NCBI GenBank assembly: GCA_019116805.1
Contig: DXAV01000059.1
Location: 1 to 35,731, forward strand
Direction: 5' to 3'
Length of the DNA stretch: 35,731 nucleotides
DNA from: Candidatus Bacteroides merdavium
Lineage (GTDB): Bacteria > Bacteroidota > Bacteroidia > Bacteroidales > Bacteroidaceae
Below, in pieces: positions 1-9,347 of this stretch (position 1 is the first letter of the stretch; the number at the start of each line of letters is the position of its first letter). Under the pieces are notes generated by a model. It saw only the letters and a program-made list of their open reading frames with translations. It had not been told where the DNA came from and made no database searches. Made by a program: the position numbers and the translations under genes.

Positions 1-33
1 TTTTTTCTTCTATAGTTCTGTTGTGTTAACGTT

Positions 34-41
34 TAAATTTG
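34..41 (+). promoter_or_regulatory. Bacteroides-type -7 box (TAAATTTG) before the GH43-like gene
   Basis: TAAATTTG matches the Bacteroides -7 consensus TAnnTTTG exactly and lies 22 bases before the ATG at 64. No convincing TTTG-like -33 box lies 19-21 bases upstream within the visible sequence. The window starts only 33 bases before it, so this gene could also be inside an operon that begins outside the window. Confidence 0.35.
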
Positions 42-63
42 TAGAAAAATAACGGGATTTATT

Positions 64-1029
64 ATGAAGATTAAATGGATGACTTCGATATTTCTATTGT
101 TGATATGGAATATCTTATGTGTTTCTTTGTCAGCTGAAAATAAGACTGAATTTTATGTACAGCAAACCGGTTTGCCTATAGCAGATCCTTATATACTTTG
201 TTACGGGGGATGCTATTATGCTTATGGAACAAATGAACGTGGCTTTGCTGTTTATGTTTCACGAGATTTTATGCATTGGCGCCGAAATCCTGTTTTGGCA
301 CTGTCGCCTGAGAATTCTTGGGGCAATCAAGGATATTGGGCTCCAGAAGTCTATTATATTCAATCCTTGAAAAAGTTTTATATGTTTTATACGGTTAATG
401 AACAAGTCTGTGTAGCTACATCTGATTCTCCTGAAGGACCATTCGTGCAGGATATGAAGAAACCTCTTTGGGGAGTAGAGAAGAATATTGACCCTTCGTT
501 ATTTATAGATTCTGATGGGAAGGCCTATCTATATTTTGTTCGTTTTACTGGTGGAAACGTCATTTGGTGTGCGGAGTTGAATGCTGATTTGAAAAGTCTG
601 AAAGAAGAAACGTTGACGAAATGTGTGGAAGCTGAAGAGGAATGGGAACGGAGACGGGCAATTGTAGCTGAAGGGCCTTCTTTATTAAAACGTGGTAGTA
701 CTTATTATTTATTATATTCTGCGAATCATTTTGAGAGTCAGGATTATGCTGTGGGTTATGCAGTGTCTGACTCTCCTTATGGACCTTGGCAAAAATATTC
801 TGGTAACCCTATTTTACGTAGAGGTATGAGGGGTACTGGGAAACTTGTAGGTATAGGACATGGTGCTCCGTTTCAATGTATAGATGGTAAATATCGATAT
901 GTTTTTCATGCTCATGCCAATAAAAAAAATGTGCAACCTCGTTCATCTTATATTAAAGAACTGGTTTGGTCAGATAATGGGATTTTGGCTATCTGTGGTG
1001 ACTTGATTAGTCCAGTGGTAGAGAAATAA
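64..1029 (+). CDS. GH43-like five-bladed beta-propeller glycosidase, exported
   Basis: A 321-residue protein with a hydrophobic signal peptide (about residues 1-24). The pattern is that of a glycoside hydrolase family 43-type five-bladed beta-propeller. The three acidic residues expected for the family are visible: D41 in IADPYIL (base), D143 in NIDPSLF (pKa modulator) and E203 in VAEGPSL (acid). There is no extra carbohydrate-binding module; the length fits a single catalytic domain. GH43 members mostly release arabinofuranose or xylose from side chains, but subfamily and substrate cannot be read from sequence alone. The gene is AT-rich like its downstream neighbour, starts 33 bases upstream of the next gene and is probably co-transcribed with it. 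As part of a SusCD locus it is likely periplasmic and trims side chains. A GH117-like or other propeller activity is a less likely alternative. Confidence 0.8.
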   Translation: MKIKWMTSIFLLLIWNILCVSLSAENKTEFYVQQTGLPIADPYILCYGGCYYAYGTNERGFAVYVSRDFMHWRRNPVLALSPENSWGNQGYWAPEVYYIQSLKKFYMFYTVNEQVCVATSDSPEGPFVQDMKKPLWGVEKNIDPSLFIDSDGKAYLYFVRFTGGNVIWCAELNADLKSLKEETLTKCVEAEEEWERRRAIVAEGPSLLKRGSTYYLLYSANHFESQDYAVGYAVSDSPYGPWQKYSGNPILRRGMRGTGKLVGIGHGAPFQCIDGKYRYVFHAHANKKNVQPRSSYIKELVWSDNGILAICGDLISPVVEK

Positions 1030-1062
1030 TTTAAATTATTAATGAAATAATATAATAAGCTT

Positions 1063-3537
1063 ATGAAACGATTAATAATGTCATTGTTGGGAAGTGCTCT
1101 TCTGGTAGGATGCACTTCTGTTTCTTCGGATTCGTATATCCAGAATGAGTTGCGTGCTCCTGCTTATCCGTTGGTTACGATTGATCCTTATACCAGTGCT
1201 TGGTCTTTTACTAATGATTTGTATGGCGGGTCGGTAAAACATTGGACAGGTAAGGACTTTCCTTTTTTAGGTGTTGCTAAGGTGGATGGACAATTTTATC
1301 GCTTCATGGGGCAAGAGGAGTTGGAACTGAGTCCTGTTGTTCCAAATTCAGAAATTGCTGAATGGACAGGTAAATATACTGTTGTCACTCCTACAAACGG
1401 ATGGCAGAATTGGGATTTTGATGATTCTTCCTGGAAAGTGGGCAAAGCTGCATTTGGCACAATGGAGAATGAACCTACAGCTAAGACACAATGGGGGGAA
1501 AGTTATATATGGGTTCGGCGTGTTGTTGATTTACAAGAAAATTTAGAAGGAAAAAGTGTATATTTGGACTATTCGCATGATGATGATGTAATTATTTACA
1601 TTAATGGTATAAAGGTTGTCGATACAGGAAATTCTTGCATGAAACACGCTTTGGTGAAGCTTTCTGATGAGGTAGTTGCTACTCTTAAGAGAGGGAAAAA
1701 CCTTATAGCAGCTTATTGTCATAATCGGGTAGGCAACAGTTTGCTTGATTTCGGCTTGATGGTAGAACATGAGAATTATCATTATTTTGATCAGACTGCC
1801 CAGCAAATCACAGCCGATGTGCAGGCCATGCAGACGCATTATAAATTCATATGTGGTCCGGTTAACTTGAACTTGACGTTTACAGCACCTTTGTTCCTTG
1901 ATAAACTGGATCTGATTTCTCGACCTGTCAATTATCTTTCGTATGGGGTTGTTTCTAATGATAACAAAAAGCATGAAGTAGAGCTTTATTTCGAAGCTTC
2001 ATCACGTTGGGCCTTGGACGTTCCTTATCAAAAAGCAACCGTTGACAATTTTGAGAAAGAAAATTTATGCTTTGTAAGAACAGGTAGTGTGGAGCAGAAT
2101 ATTCTGAAGAAGAAAGGTGATGATGTAAGAATTGATTGGGGATACTTTTATATGGCTGGAGAAAAAGAACATACAGTTCCGCATGTGGGTGATGCAAAGA
2201 CCTTGCGGCAGAATTTTACGGGTATTAGTTTAAATGAGTTTTCTGCCGGCGAAAATGACAAGTTAGCTTTGGTATGCCCTTTGGGTGACGTTAAAAAAGC
2301 TGACGGATATCTGATGTTGGGATATGATGATATCTATTCTGTTCAGTATTTTGGTGAAAATCTACGACCTTATTGGAATAGAAATGGAGATGAAACTATT
2401 ATAAATCAGTTCGTAGATGCGTCAAAAGAATATAAACAATTGATGGAAGAGTGTGCAAAGTTTGATAATGCATTGATGTCAGAGGCTACTGCAGTAGGAG
2501 GAAAAGAATATGCAGAGCTTTGTGCATTAGCTTATCGTCAGGCGATTGCGGCCCACAAGCTTGTAGAAGCTCCCAATGGTGATATGTTATTCCTTTCTAA
2601 AGAGAACTTTAGCAATGGTTCCATTGGTACCGTGGACGTTACGTATCCGTCTTCACCTTTATTCTTGTATTATAATCCTGAATTGGCAAAAGCTTTACTT
2701 AATCATATTTTTTATTATAGTGAGAGCGGTAAATGGAATAAGCCTTTTGCTGCCCATGATATAGGGACCTATCCGATTGGGAATGGACAGACTTATGGCG
2801 GTGATATGCCCATCGAAGAATGTGGTAATATGCTTATTGTTACAGCAGCTATTGCTGCCGTAGAAGGGAATGCTAAATATGCCGAACTCCATTGGGAGAC
2901 TTTGACAACATGGGCAGACTATTTGGCGGAATATGGGCTAGATCCTGAAAATCAACTCTGTACGGATGACTTTGCCGGACATTTCGCCCATAATGCCAAT
3001 CTGTCTATCAAGGCCATCCTGGGCATTGCGTCTTATGGCTATCTGGCTCAGATGTCCGGAAAGACCGAGCTGGCTCAAAAGTATACTGAACAAGCCAAGA
3101 AGATGGCCGGGCAGTGGGTGGAAATGGCCGATGACGGTGACCACTACCGGCTGACTTTCGATAAGGCCGGTACTTGGAGCCAGAAGTACAATCTGGTATG
3201 GGATAAGCTGCTGGGATGGCATATCTTCCCCGAACAGGTGGCTCAGAAGGAAATCGCTTATTACCTGACCAAGCAGAACCGTTATGGATTGCCTTTGGAC
3301 AGCCGTGAAACCTATACTAAAACAGACTGGATTATGTGGACGGCTACTTTGGCCGATGACATGGCGACTTTCCAGGAGTTTATCGCTCCCGTCTATCGTT
3401 TTATGAACGAGACGACCTCCCGTGTGCCGATGTCAGACTGGGTATATACGGACAATCCGGTTCAGCGAGGCTTCCAGGCTCGTTCCGTTGTAGGCGGCTA
3501 TTACATCAAACTGCTTGAACAGAAGTTGCTCCGCTGA
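1063..3537 (+). CDS. DUF4965/DUF1793 glutaminase-like lipoprotein with inserted galactose-binding-like domain
   Basis: An 824-residue lipoprotein (lipobox ending at C17, LLVGC). The start APAYPLVTIDPYTSAWSF and the long C-terminal half are typical of the bacterial 'glutaminase A-like' family with DUF4964, DUF5127, DUF4965 and DUF1793 segments, common in Bacteroides PULs and poorly characterised biochemically. Residues about 110-235 interrupt the N-terminal part with a beta-galactosidase-type sugar-binding jelly roll (WQNWDFDDSSW at 114-124, and YINGIKV at 179-185). The C-terminal part (about 470-820) is an alpha/alpha-barrel-like region. The name glutaminase comes from fungal relatives; in this context a glycan-active or glycan-binding role is as likely. 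Composition changes sharply within the gene: the first 1.8 kb is AT-rich and the last 0.55 kb is GC-rich. It follows the GH43-like gene by 33 bases and ends before a probable terminator. Confidence 0.75.
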   Translation: MKRLIMSLLGSALLVGCTSVSSDSYIQNELRAPAYPLVTIDPYTSAWSFTNDLYGGSVKHWTGKDFPFLGVAKVDGQFYRFMGQEELELSPVVPNSEIAEWTGKYTVVTPTNGWQNWDFDDSSWKVGKAAFGTMENEPTAKTQWGESYIWVRRVVDLQENLEGKSVYLDYSHDDDVIIYINGIKVVDTGNSCMKHALVKLSDEVVATLKRGKNLIAAYCHNRVGNSLLDFGLMVEHENYHYFDQTAQQITADVQAMQTHYKFICGPVNLNLTFTAPLFLDKLDLISRPVNYLSYGVVSNDNKKHEVELYFEASSRWALDVPYQKATVDNFEKENLCFVRTGSVEQNILKKKGDDVRIDWGYFYMAGEKEHTVPHVGDAKTLRQNFTGISLNEFSAGENDKLALVCPLGDVKKADGYLMLGYDDIYSVQYFGENLRPYWNRNGDETIINQFVDASKEYKQLMEECAKFDNALMSEATAVGGKEYAELCALAYRQAIAAHKLVEAPNGDMLFLSKENFSNGSIGTVDVTYPSSPLFLYYNPELAKALLNHIFYYSESGKWNKPFAAHDIGTYPIGNGQTYGGDMPIEECGNMLIVTAAIAAVEGNAKYAELHWETLTTWADYLAEYGLDPENQLCTDDFAGHFAHNANLSIKAILGIASYGYLAQMSGKTELAQKYTEQAKKMAGQWVEMADDGDHYRLTFDKAGTWSQKYNLVWDKLLGWHIFPEQVAQKEIAYYLTKQNRYGLPLDSRETYTKTDWIMWTATLADDMATFQEFIAPVYRFMNETTSRVPMSDWVYTDNPVQRGFQARSVVGGYYIKLLEQKLLR

Positions 3538-3562
3538 TACTTTCTCCCGGAGAATCGCTGTT

Positions 3563-3598
3563 TTGATACAATTGTTGCATCAATTGATTTTTTCTTTT
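3563..3598 (+). terminator. Probable Rho-independent terminator after the DUF4965 gene
   Basis: TTGATACAA (3563-3571) pairs with TTGCATCAA (3575-3583) with one A-C mismatch and a three-base loop. Six T (3588-3593), one C and four more T follow. It is 26 bases beyond the stop codon of the DUF4965 lipoprotein gene and separates that unit from susC. Confidence 0.5.
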
Positions 3599-3629
3599 GG
3601 TGTTTTTATATTTATATTTGATAATTTTG
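3589..3629 (+). promoter_or_regulatory. Candidate promoter(s) of the susC-susD unit
   Basis: Two exact matches to the Bacteroides -7 box lie in tandem: TATATTTG at 3613-3620 and TAATTTTG at 3622-3629. The first has TTTT at 3589-3592, 20 bases upstream. The second has a perfect TTTG at 3596-3599, but with 22 bases between the boxes. Either gives a 5' leader of about 125-140 bases before the ATG at 3764. The leader contains a small GC-rich hairpin (GGGC-TTTAG-GCCC, 3695-3707). No operator for a known PUL regulator is recognisable. Confidence 0.45.
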
Positions 3630-3763
3630 TGTCACACTTAAACGATATAGCCTATGAAATGATGAAAAACCTTTAAACACTTAACCTTGTATGTGGGCTT
3701 TAGGCCCGGCAAGAAAATATTATGAACAACAATGCATTTTTAACTATCTAATATTAGCGAAGC

Positions 3764-6700
3764 ATGATTAAGAGATTGTTAATTTTTACTTTTTGTATGT
3801 TGGCACTGATGGTCAACGCACAGGATGTGACGATAACGGGTTCTGTGACCGATGTGAATCAGGAACCTTTGTTAGGCGTGAACATTAAATTGAAAGGGAC
3901 GACAACAGGCGTTGTCAGTGACATGGACGGTAATTTCTCTATTAAGGGTCCTAAGGGAGCTACGTTGATCTTCTCTTATATAGGTATGCAGACACAGGAG
4001 GTCGTGTTTAACGGCCAGCCGCTGAAGGTCGTATTGAGAGATGACGCCCAGGCACTGGATGAAGTGGTAGTCGTTGGTTATGGTTCGATGCGTAAGAAAG
4101 ACCTTACGGGATCTGTCATCCAGGTGAGGCCTGATAAGATAGCGAACGATAACCCCAAGACCGTACAGGATATCTTGCGTGGTACGCCGGGTTTGGCCGT
4201 CGGATATAATGCGGATGCCAAAGGTGGTGGTAGCATGAATATCCGTGGTCAGCGTTCTCTGTATACCGATGGAGGACACAACGACCCGCTGCTGATTTTG
4301 GACGGTATGTTCTTCTATGGTGAACTTTCTGAAATCAACCCCGATGATATCGCCCAGATTGACGTGCTGAAGGACGCTTCCGCGGCTGCCGTTTATGGTG
4401 CCAAGGCCGCCAACGGTGTGATCATTATCTCGACTAAGAAAGGTAAGCAAGGCAAGCCGGTGGTGAATTTCAGCGCCAACATCGGTCTGACTCAGCGTAG
4501 TGCTTACGAAGAACGTTTGAGCCCTGCCGGTTATTTGCAGCATTATTCTGACTGGTTAGCTAAGAATACCTATGGAGCTAATGCCAATGGCGAGTGGGAT
4601 GATTATCAGACGGGTTTATACGCCGGTATGGACGATTATTTTACGAATCCTAATAACTTGTCGTCTGTAGACCTGGAAACGTGGAGAAATTATACAACCA
4701 ATGAAGCGGGTGAGTCAGATCTCAGTATCTGGGCCAAGCGTTTGGGTTTCACCGGTAACATACTCGAAAACATTCTGGCCGGACGTACGGTCGACTGGGA
4801 AGACAAGGCTTTCCGCCTGGGCTTCAATCAGGACTATAACGCCAGTGTCAGTGGTGCCAACGAAAGAGCCGACTATTATTTCTCGTTGGGTTACCTGCGC
4901 AACGAAGGCGCGTTGATTGACGATACTTATCGTTCCGTCCGTGCGAACATGAAGGTGAATACAAAAGTGACCGACTGGCTTGAGATTGGTGCCAATGTGA
5001 ACTTCCAGGATCGTTCGGATGGTGCCATTGAGATGGATGAAGAAATGTTTATGCGTAATAGTCCCTATGCGGATTATGCGGACGAGAATGGAAATCCTAT
5101 TCAATATCCAAATGACGAAAGCTATTCTCAGCGTGGTGAAAACTATGACTTCTTGAAGCAGTACCTGGAACTGGAAAAAGGATATACGGTATTGAACACG
5201 ATTCTGAACGCGAAGGTGAAACTGCCTTTCAACATCACCTATCAGTTCAACTATGCCCCCCGTTACCAGTTCTTCTATGACCGTTATTTCATGTCTGCGG
5301 AGTTGCCGGATTCTAACCCCAACGACCGTGGTGCCAACCGTGAGCAGTCCAAACGTTTCGACTGGTCGTTGAACAACACCATCACGTGGGATCAGACATT
5401 TGCCGAGAAGCACCATGTAATTCTGACATTGGCGCAGGAAGCCGAAGAGCGCCGGTACTGGTCCGACCGTATCGAGGCACGCAACATCCTGCCTTCCGAT
5501 GCCTTGGGCTTCCACAACACCCAGAACGGTTCCAAGGAAAATAGTTCCTATTCTACCACTGACTCGCATGAGACGGCAGATGGCTTGTTGGCCCGTCTGT
5601 TCTATTCGTATGACGACCGTTATATGATTACCGGTTCGTTCCGTCGTGATGGTTATTCGGCTTTCGGTTCTTCCAATCCGTACGCTTATTTCCCCTCGGT
5701 TGCCGTGGCATGGACCTTCTCGAACGAAGCTTTCTTCCAGAAATTCACGAATGTGATGAGCACCGGTAAGCTGCGTCTCTCTTACGGTAGCAACGGTAAC
5801 CGTTCGCTGGCCGATCCCTATACCGCCTTGGCCAATCTGTATGAAGGTGGCGGTGGCTACATGGGATATATCAATTCGTCGGGCGAATTGGAACTGATGC
5901 GCTACCTGATGGCAAACCGTATGGCGAATCCGACGTTGCAGTGGGAAAAGACCAAGTCTTGGAATGTCGGTCTGGATTTCGGCTTCTTGAACGATCGCAT
6001 CATGGGTTCATTGGATGTGTATAAGATGAACACGACTGATATGATTATGAGCCAGCCGCTGCAGGCTTTCACGGGCTTCTCTAACATCACCACCAACTTG
6101 GGACAGGTGGATAATACCGGTTTTGAACTTTCATTGAATACCGTGAACATTCAGAACAAGAATTTCGAATGGACTTCGACCCTGAGTTTCTCTTACAATA
6201 AGAATAAGATTACACACTTGTTCTATGAGTACGAAGATGTACTCGATGCCAATGGCAATGTGATCGGTCAGAAAGAAAGTGACTATACGGCCAACGGTTG
6301 GTTCATTGGCAAGCCCATCAATGAAATCTGGAATTATGAGGTAATCGGCATCTGGCAGAAAGATGAGTGGGAGGAAGCCGCGAAGTATGGCCAGGTTCCC
6401 GGTGATCCGAAGGTGTGGAACAATCCGGCCAATGATGTTTATAATGAAGATGGTACAGTGAAAACAATTGTCTATAATGATGATGACAAGCGATTCCAAG
6501 GTACGACTACACCACCTGTCAACTGGTCGTTCCGCAATGACTTTACGCTGTGGAAAAACTTGACAATCTCCATCAATATGTATTCTCGTATGGGACATAA
6601 GAGCCTTTCAACCAACTATTTAAACTATGACGATGATGGCGGGCGAATGACTTATGCTAAGGCAAATCTGAGAGCGAGAGACTATTGGACATTGGATAAC

Positions 6701-6976
6701 CCGACTAATGAGTATGGCCGCATTGAAGCGCAAGGGCCTAATGGAGCTAAGAGTCCCGGTAAACTTTATAACCGTTCGTTTATCCGCTTGGAGAACATCT
6801 CCATCGGTTATACTTTGCCGAAACAGCTGACACAGCGCTGGAACATCGAGCGTGTGAAAATCTCCGGAACCGTTCGCAACGTAGCTACATGGGCAGCCGA
6901 TTGGGAATACGGCGACCCGGAAACCGGTGGCTTGGGTACCCGTCTTTATTCGTTGGGAATTGCTTTGACACTCTAA
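3764..6976 (+). CDS. SusC-family TonB-dependent outer-membrane transporter
   Basis: A 1070-residue outer-membrane transporter that imports oligosaccharides into the periplasm with TonB energy and a SusD partner. Signal peptide 1-20 (ending LMVNAQ). A carboxypeptidase-D-regulatory-like domain follows (about 22-105, ITGSVTDVNQEPLLGVNIKLKG, the usual SusC opening), then the SusC TonB-box region DEVVVVGYG, the plug with the NIRGQRSL segment and the IDVLKDASAAAVYGAKAANGV motif, and a long beta-barrel ending in SLGIALTL. Length is normal for SusC. The susD-like gene follows after 14 bases, the standard SusC/SusD order. Codon use is GC-richer than in the flanking AT-rich PUL genes. Ligand specificity cannot be read from sequence, but the adjacent GH76 and GH92 enzymes point to mannose-containing glycans. 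Confidence 0.95.
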   Translation: MIKRLLIFTFCMLALMVNAQDVTITGSVTDVNQEPLLGVNIKLKGTTTGVVSDMDGNFSIKGPKGATLIFSYIGMQTQEVVFNGQPLKVVLRDDAQALDEVVVVGYGSMRKKDLTGSVIQVRPDKIANDNPKTVQDILRGTPGLAVGYNADAKGGGSMNIRGQRSLYTDGGHNDPLLILDGMFFYGELSEINPDDIAQIDVLKDASAAAVYGAKAANGVIIISTKKGKQGKPVVNFSANIGLTQRSAYEERLSPAGYLQHYSDWLAKNTYGANANGEWDDYQTGLYAGMDDYFTNPNNLSSVDLETWRNYTTNEAGESDLSIWAKRLGFTGNILENILAGRTVDWEDKAFRLGFNQDYNASVSGANERADYYFSLGYLRNEGALIDDTYRSVRANMKVNTKVTDWLEIGANVNFQDRSDGAIEMDEEMFMRNSPYADYADENGNPIQYPNDESYSQRGENYDFLKQYLELEKGYTVLNTILNAKVKLPFNITYQFNYAPRYQFFYDRYFMSAELPDSNPNDRGANREQSKRFDWSLNNTITWDQTFAEKHHVILTLAQEAEERRYWSDRIEARNILPSDALGFHNTQNGSKENSSYSTTDSHETADGLLARLFYSYDDRYMITGSFRRDGYSAFGSSNPYAYFPSVAVAWTFSNEAFFQKFTNVMSTGKLRLSYGSNGNRSLADPYTALANLYEGGGGYMGYINSSGELELMRYLMANRMANPTLQWEKTKSWNVGLDFGFLNDRIMGSLDVYKMNTTDMIMSQPLQAFTGFSNITTNLGQVDNTGFELSLNTVNIQNKNFEWTSTLSFSYNKNKITHLFYEYEDVLDANGNVIGQKESDYTANGWFIGKPINEIWNYEVIGIWQKDEWEEAAKYGQVPGDPKVWNNPANDVYNEDGTVKTIVYNDDDKRFQGTTTPPVNWSFRNDFTLWKNLTISINMYSRMGHKSLSTNYLNYDDDGGRMTYAKANLRARDYWTLDNPTNEYGRIEAQGPNGAKSPGKLYNRSFIRLENISIGYTLPKQLTQRWNIERVKISGTVRNVATWAADWEYGDPETGGLGTRLYSLGIALTL

Positions 6977-6990
6977 ACTATTAAAATGGA

Positions 6991-9009
6991 ATGAATATGA
7001 AAAAGACAATTAAGAAATATATATCGAATGGCGTATTGGCGTTGACCGGTATGTCGATGATTTTCTCCAGTTGCAAGGAAAGTTTTCTGGAGGCAGACCC
7101 GTTGTCCTTTTATGAACCGGTCACCACTTTCTCTACCGAATCGGGTATACAATCTGTATTGGCTATTACGGATCGACAGTTGAAACGTTATTGGACGGAT
7201 GGTTCCAGCAGAGAAGTGGCAGCTTTGATGTCTGAGTACACTTTCTCGGATTTGATGGTTCCTTCGGCTACGGATAAAACAGATTTGCTTGATAATGTAG
7301 CTCAGAAGTTGACGCCTAATAGCGATCAAAGTTCTTTGTTAAATTTAAATCGTGTCAGCACATTGTGGTTCTTCTGGCAACAGACTTTTGAGGGTATTCG
7401 TAATGCCAATACCATTATGACCTATATTGACGGAGTAGATGGTTTGGATGAGCAGACTAAGAATGAATATTTGGGTCGTGCTTATTTCCACCATGCTTTC
7501 CGTTACTATTTGCTGGTCTTCCAGTATAATAATGTACCTTTGATGACCAAAGTACTGGAAGTTCCCAAGCTGAATTTCCGCTCCACGAGTCGGGATGCCA
7601 TTCTGCAGTATTTGATAAAGAACATGGAGTTTGCGGTAGAATGGGTACCTGACCAAAAGGACATGGATCTGATTGGTATGGTGAACAAGGGTGCTTGCCG
7701 CATGCTGCTCTCCAAGCTTTATCTGGCCATCGGTGACTATCAGAAGGCACTGGACCAGCTGAACATTATTATCAACGATTCGGGTTATGAATTGATGACA
7801 GAACCGTTCGGAACATTCAATGATGGTGGTGTGCCCGAAACTTGGAAAATCACGGAAAATGTGATTTGGGACTTGCATCGTCCGGAAAACAAACTGATTC
7901 CCGAAAATCGAGAAGTGATTATGGGTACGCCTAACCGTGGTGCCACATCGGAATCTATGTTGTTTCACCTGACAATGCGTAATATGTACCCATTCTATTT
8001 CGATGACAAGGTAAAGACGCCTGATGGTAAGCGGGCATTGATGAATATCAAACGACAGACTGCGGATTATGATCCGAAATACGATTATCAGCGTGCTTTA
8101 GGACGTGGTGTTTCAACTGTCCGTCCTACTTGGTTCTATCAGGAAGGCGTTTGGGCAGTCAATGGCGTAATGGATGAGACCGACTTGCGTCATAGCGTGG
8201 AATATGGTAACTGGGTAACGATGGAGTCGTTGAAGTATAATAATAAAGAGTCCGCGTACTTTGGACAGAATTTGAGATTGTTTGATGACCAAGGCAACCT
8301 TTTGTGTGCCGATACGATTCGTCGTTGGTACGCCGTTCCTCATTATATCTTTAGATTGGATGACCCTGTTCAGGAGGCTAATATTACGGGTTCTCAGGGT
8401 TATGAGGGAGCTTCGGACGGTGGTCAGGCTGATTGGTATTTGTACCGTCTGGCTGAGGCTTATCTGCTTCGTGCGGAGGCTAAGTTCTACATGAATCCGA
8501 GTGACCCCACCATTAAGGATGACCTGAACATCATCCGTCAGCGTGCCCACTGTTCACAGTTGTACCAAGGTACTGTGACGATTGGCGACATCATGAACGA
8601 ACGTGCCCGCGAGTTGTTCTGGGAGGAATTCCGTAACGTAGAGCTGAAGCGTGTATCCCTCTGCTTGGCACGCAGCGGACAGCCCGATGAATGGGGCAAC
8701 ACCTATGATATCAACACCTTCGACAAGCAGGAAGGTACCGACCTGAACGGCGGTAGCTACTGGTATCAGCGCTGCGTACGTTACGGTATGTACAACAAGG
8801 GTGTAACGATTGTTGTTGATGCTACCAAGACGAATATCAATTACATCATGGACAAGAAGAACATGTACTGGCCGATTCCTGAAAAGGAAATCACGGCGAA
8901 CAATAAGGGACAGTTGTGGCAGAACTACGGATATACCGGTTACGATGCCAACATTCCTGTTTGGGATAACTGGGAAGATGCTGTGGCTGACCAGGATGTA
9001 GTGGATTGA
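6991..9009 (+). CDS. SusD/RagB-family surface glycan-binding lipoprotein
   Basis: A 672-residue lipoprotein (lipobox ending at C28, IFSSC) partnering the SusC-like transporter just upstream as its extracellular substrate-capture lid. The N-terminal KESFLEADP, the helical TPR-like segments (for example YHHAFRYYLLVFQYNNVPLM-type residues, and the YLYRLAEAYLLRAEA region) and the C-terminal ARELFWEEFRNVELKRV and YWPIPEKEI motifs are classic for SusD/RagB. It is on the long side for the family (usually about 500-650 residues). The start could be the first ATG (6991) or the in-frame ATG at 6997; both keep the signal peptide. A strong terminator follows 11 bases beyond the stop codon, so susC-susD may form a unit separate from the downstream enzymes. 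Confidence 0.94.
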   Translation: MNMKKTIKKYISNGVLALTGMSMIFSSCKESFLEADPLSFYEPVTTFSTESGIQSVLAITDRQLKRYWTDGSSREVAALMSEYTFSDLMVPSATDKTDLLDNVAQKLTPNSDQSSLLNLNRVSTLWFFWQQTFEGIRNANTIMTYIDGVDGLDEQTKNEYLGRAYFHHAFRYYLLVFQYNNVPLMTKVLEVPKLNFRSTSRDAILQYLIKNMEFAVEWVPDQKDMDLIGMVNKGACRMLLSKLYLAIGDYQKALDQLNIIINDSGYELMTEPFGTFNDGGVPETWKITENVIWDLHRPENKLIPENREVIMGTPNRGATSESMLFHLTMRNMYPFYFDDKVKTPDGKRALMNIKRQTADYDPKYDYQRALGRGVSTVRPTWFYQEGVWAVNGVMDETDLRHSVEYGNWVTMESLKYNNKESAYFGQNLRLFDDQGNLLCADTIRRWYAVPHYIFRLDDPVQEANITGSQGYEGASDGGQADWYLYRLAEAYLLRAEAKFYMNPSDPTIKDDLNIIRQRAHCSQLYQGTVTIGDIMNERARELFWEEFRNVELKRVSLCLARSGQPDEWGNTYDINTFDKQEGTDLNGGSYWYQRCVRYGMYNKGVTIVVDATKTNINYIMDKKNMYWPIPEKEITANNKGQLWQNYGYTGYDANIPVWDNWEDAVADQDVVD

Positions 9010-9020
9010 TTGTAGTTGGT

Positions 9021-9066
9021 AATTCTTCTTCTGCCGGCTTAAGTCCGGCAGAAGAAGAATTTTTTG
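9021..9066 (+). terminator. Strong Rho-independent terminator after susD
   Basis: A perfect 17-bp stem (AATTCTTCTTCTGCCGG at 9021-9037 with its complement at 9045-9061), a 7-base loop and a T-run (9061-9065). It ends the susC-susD transcript, or strongly attenuates read-through into the GH76 gene. Confidence 0.85.
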
Positions 9067-9119
9067 TTATTCTAAGCAAAACGTAAGTAAATAAAGAATT
9101 TGGCGGGCTGTTTAGAAGG

Positions 9120-9303
9120 CACATAGATAATACGGATTAAAAACAAAATGACTACAGATTTTTTTGTCTTGCTGAACGTCGTGAAGCATCTCCTTGTGCG
9201 TTCGGGAGATTCTTCGCTTTGCTTAGAATGACAAACGCATGTTGACGAAGCTCTTTAAAGTCTGTGTAAATCTGTCTTATCTGTGTCATTTGTGTGCCGA
9301 TTA
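9120..9303. repeat. Interspersed-repeat-like intergenic sequence between susD and GH76
   Basis: The 338-base gap between susD and the GH76 gene holds, after the terminator, two stretches that look like widespread dispersed intergenic repeats: GATTCTTCGCTTTGCTTAGA and flanks (9206-9232), and a chain of CTGTGTAAATCTGT / CTTATCTGTGTCATTTGTGTG phrases (9257-9298), preceded by related CACATAGATAATACGGATTA-type sequence near 9120. From general knowledge, very similar phrases recur in intergenic regions of many bacteria. No convincing promoter for the GH76 gene was found here. Confidence 0.45.
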
Positions 9304-9347
9304 AATTCCCATTTACCGAATAATTGTTTTTTCCTTTCATGGGCTGA

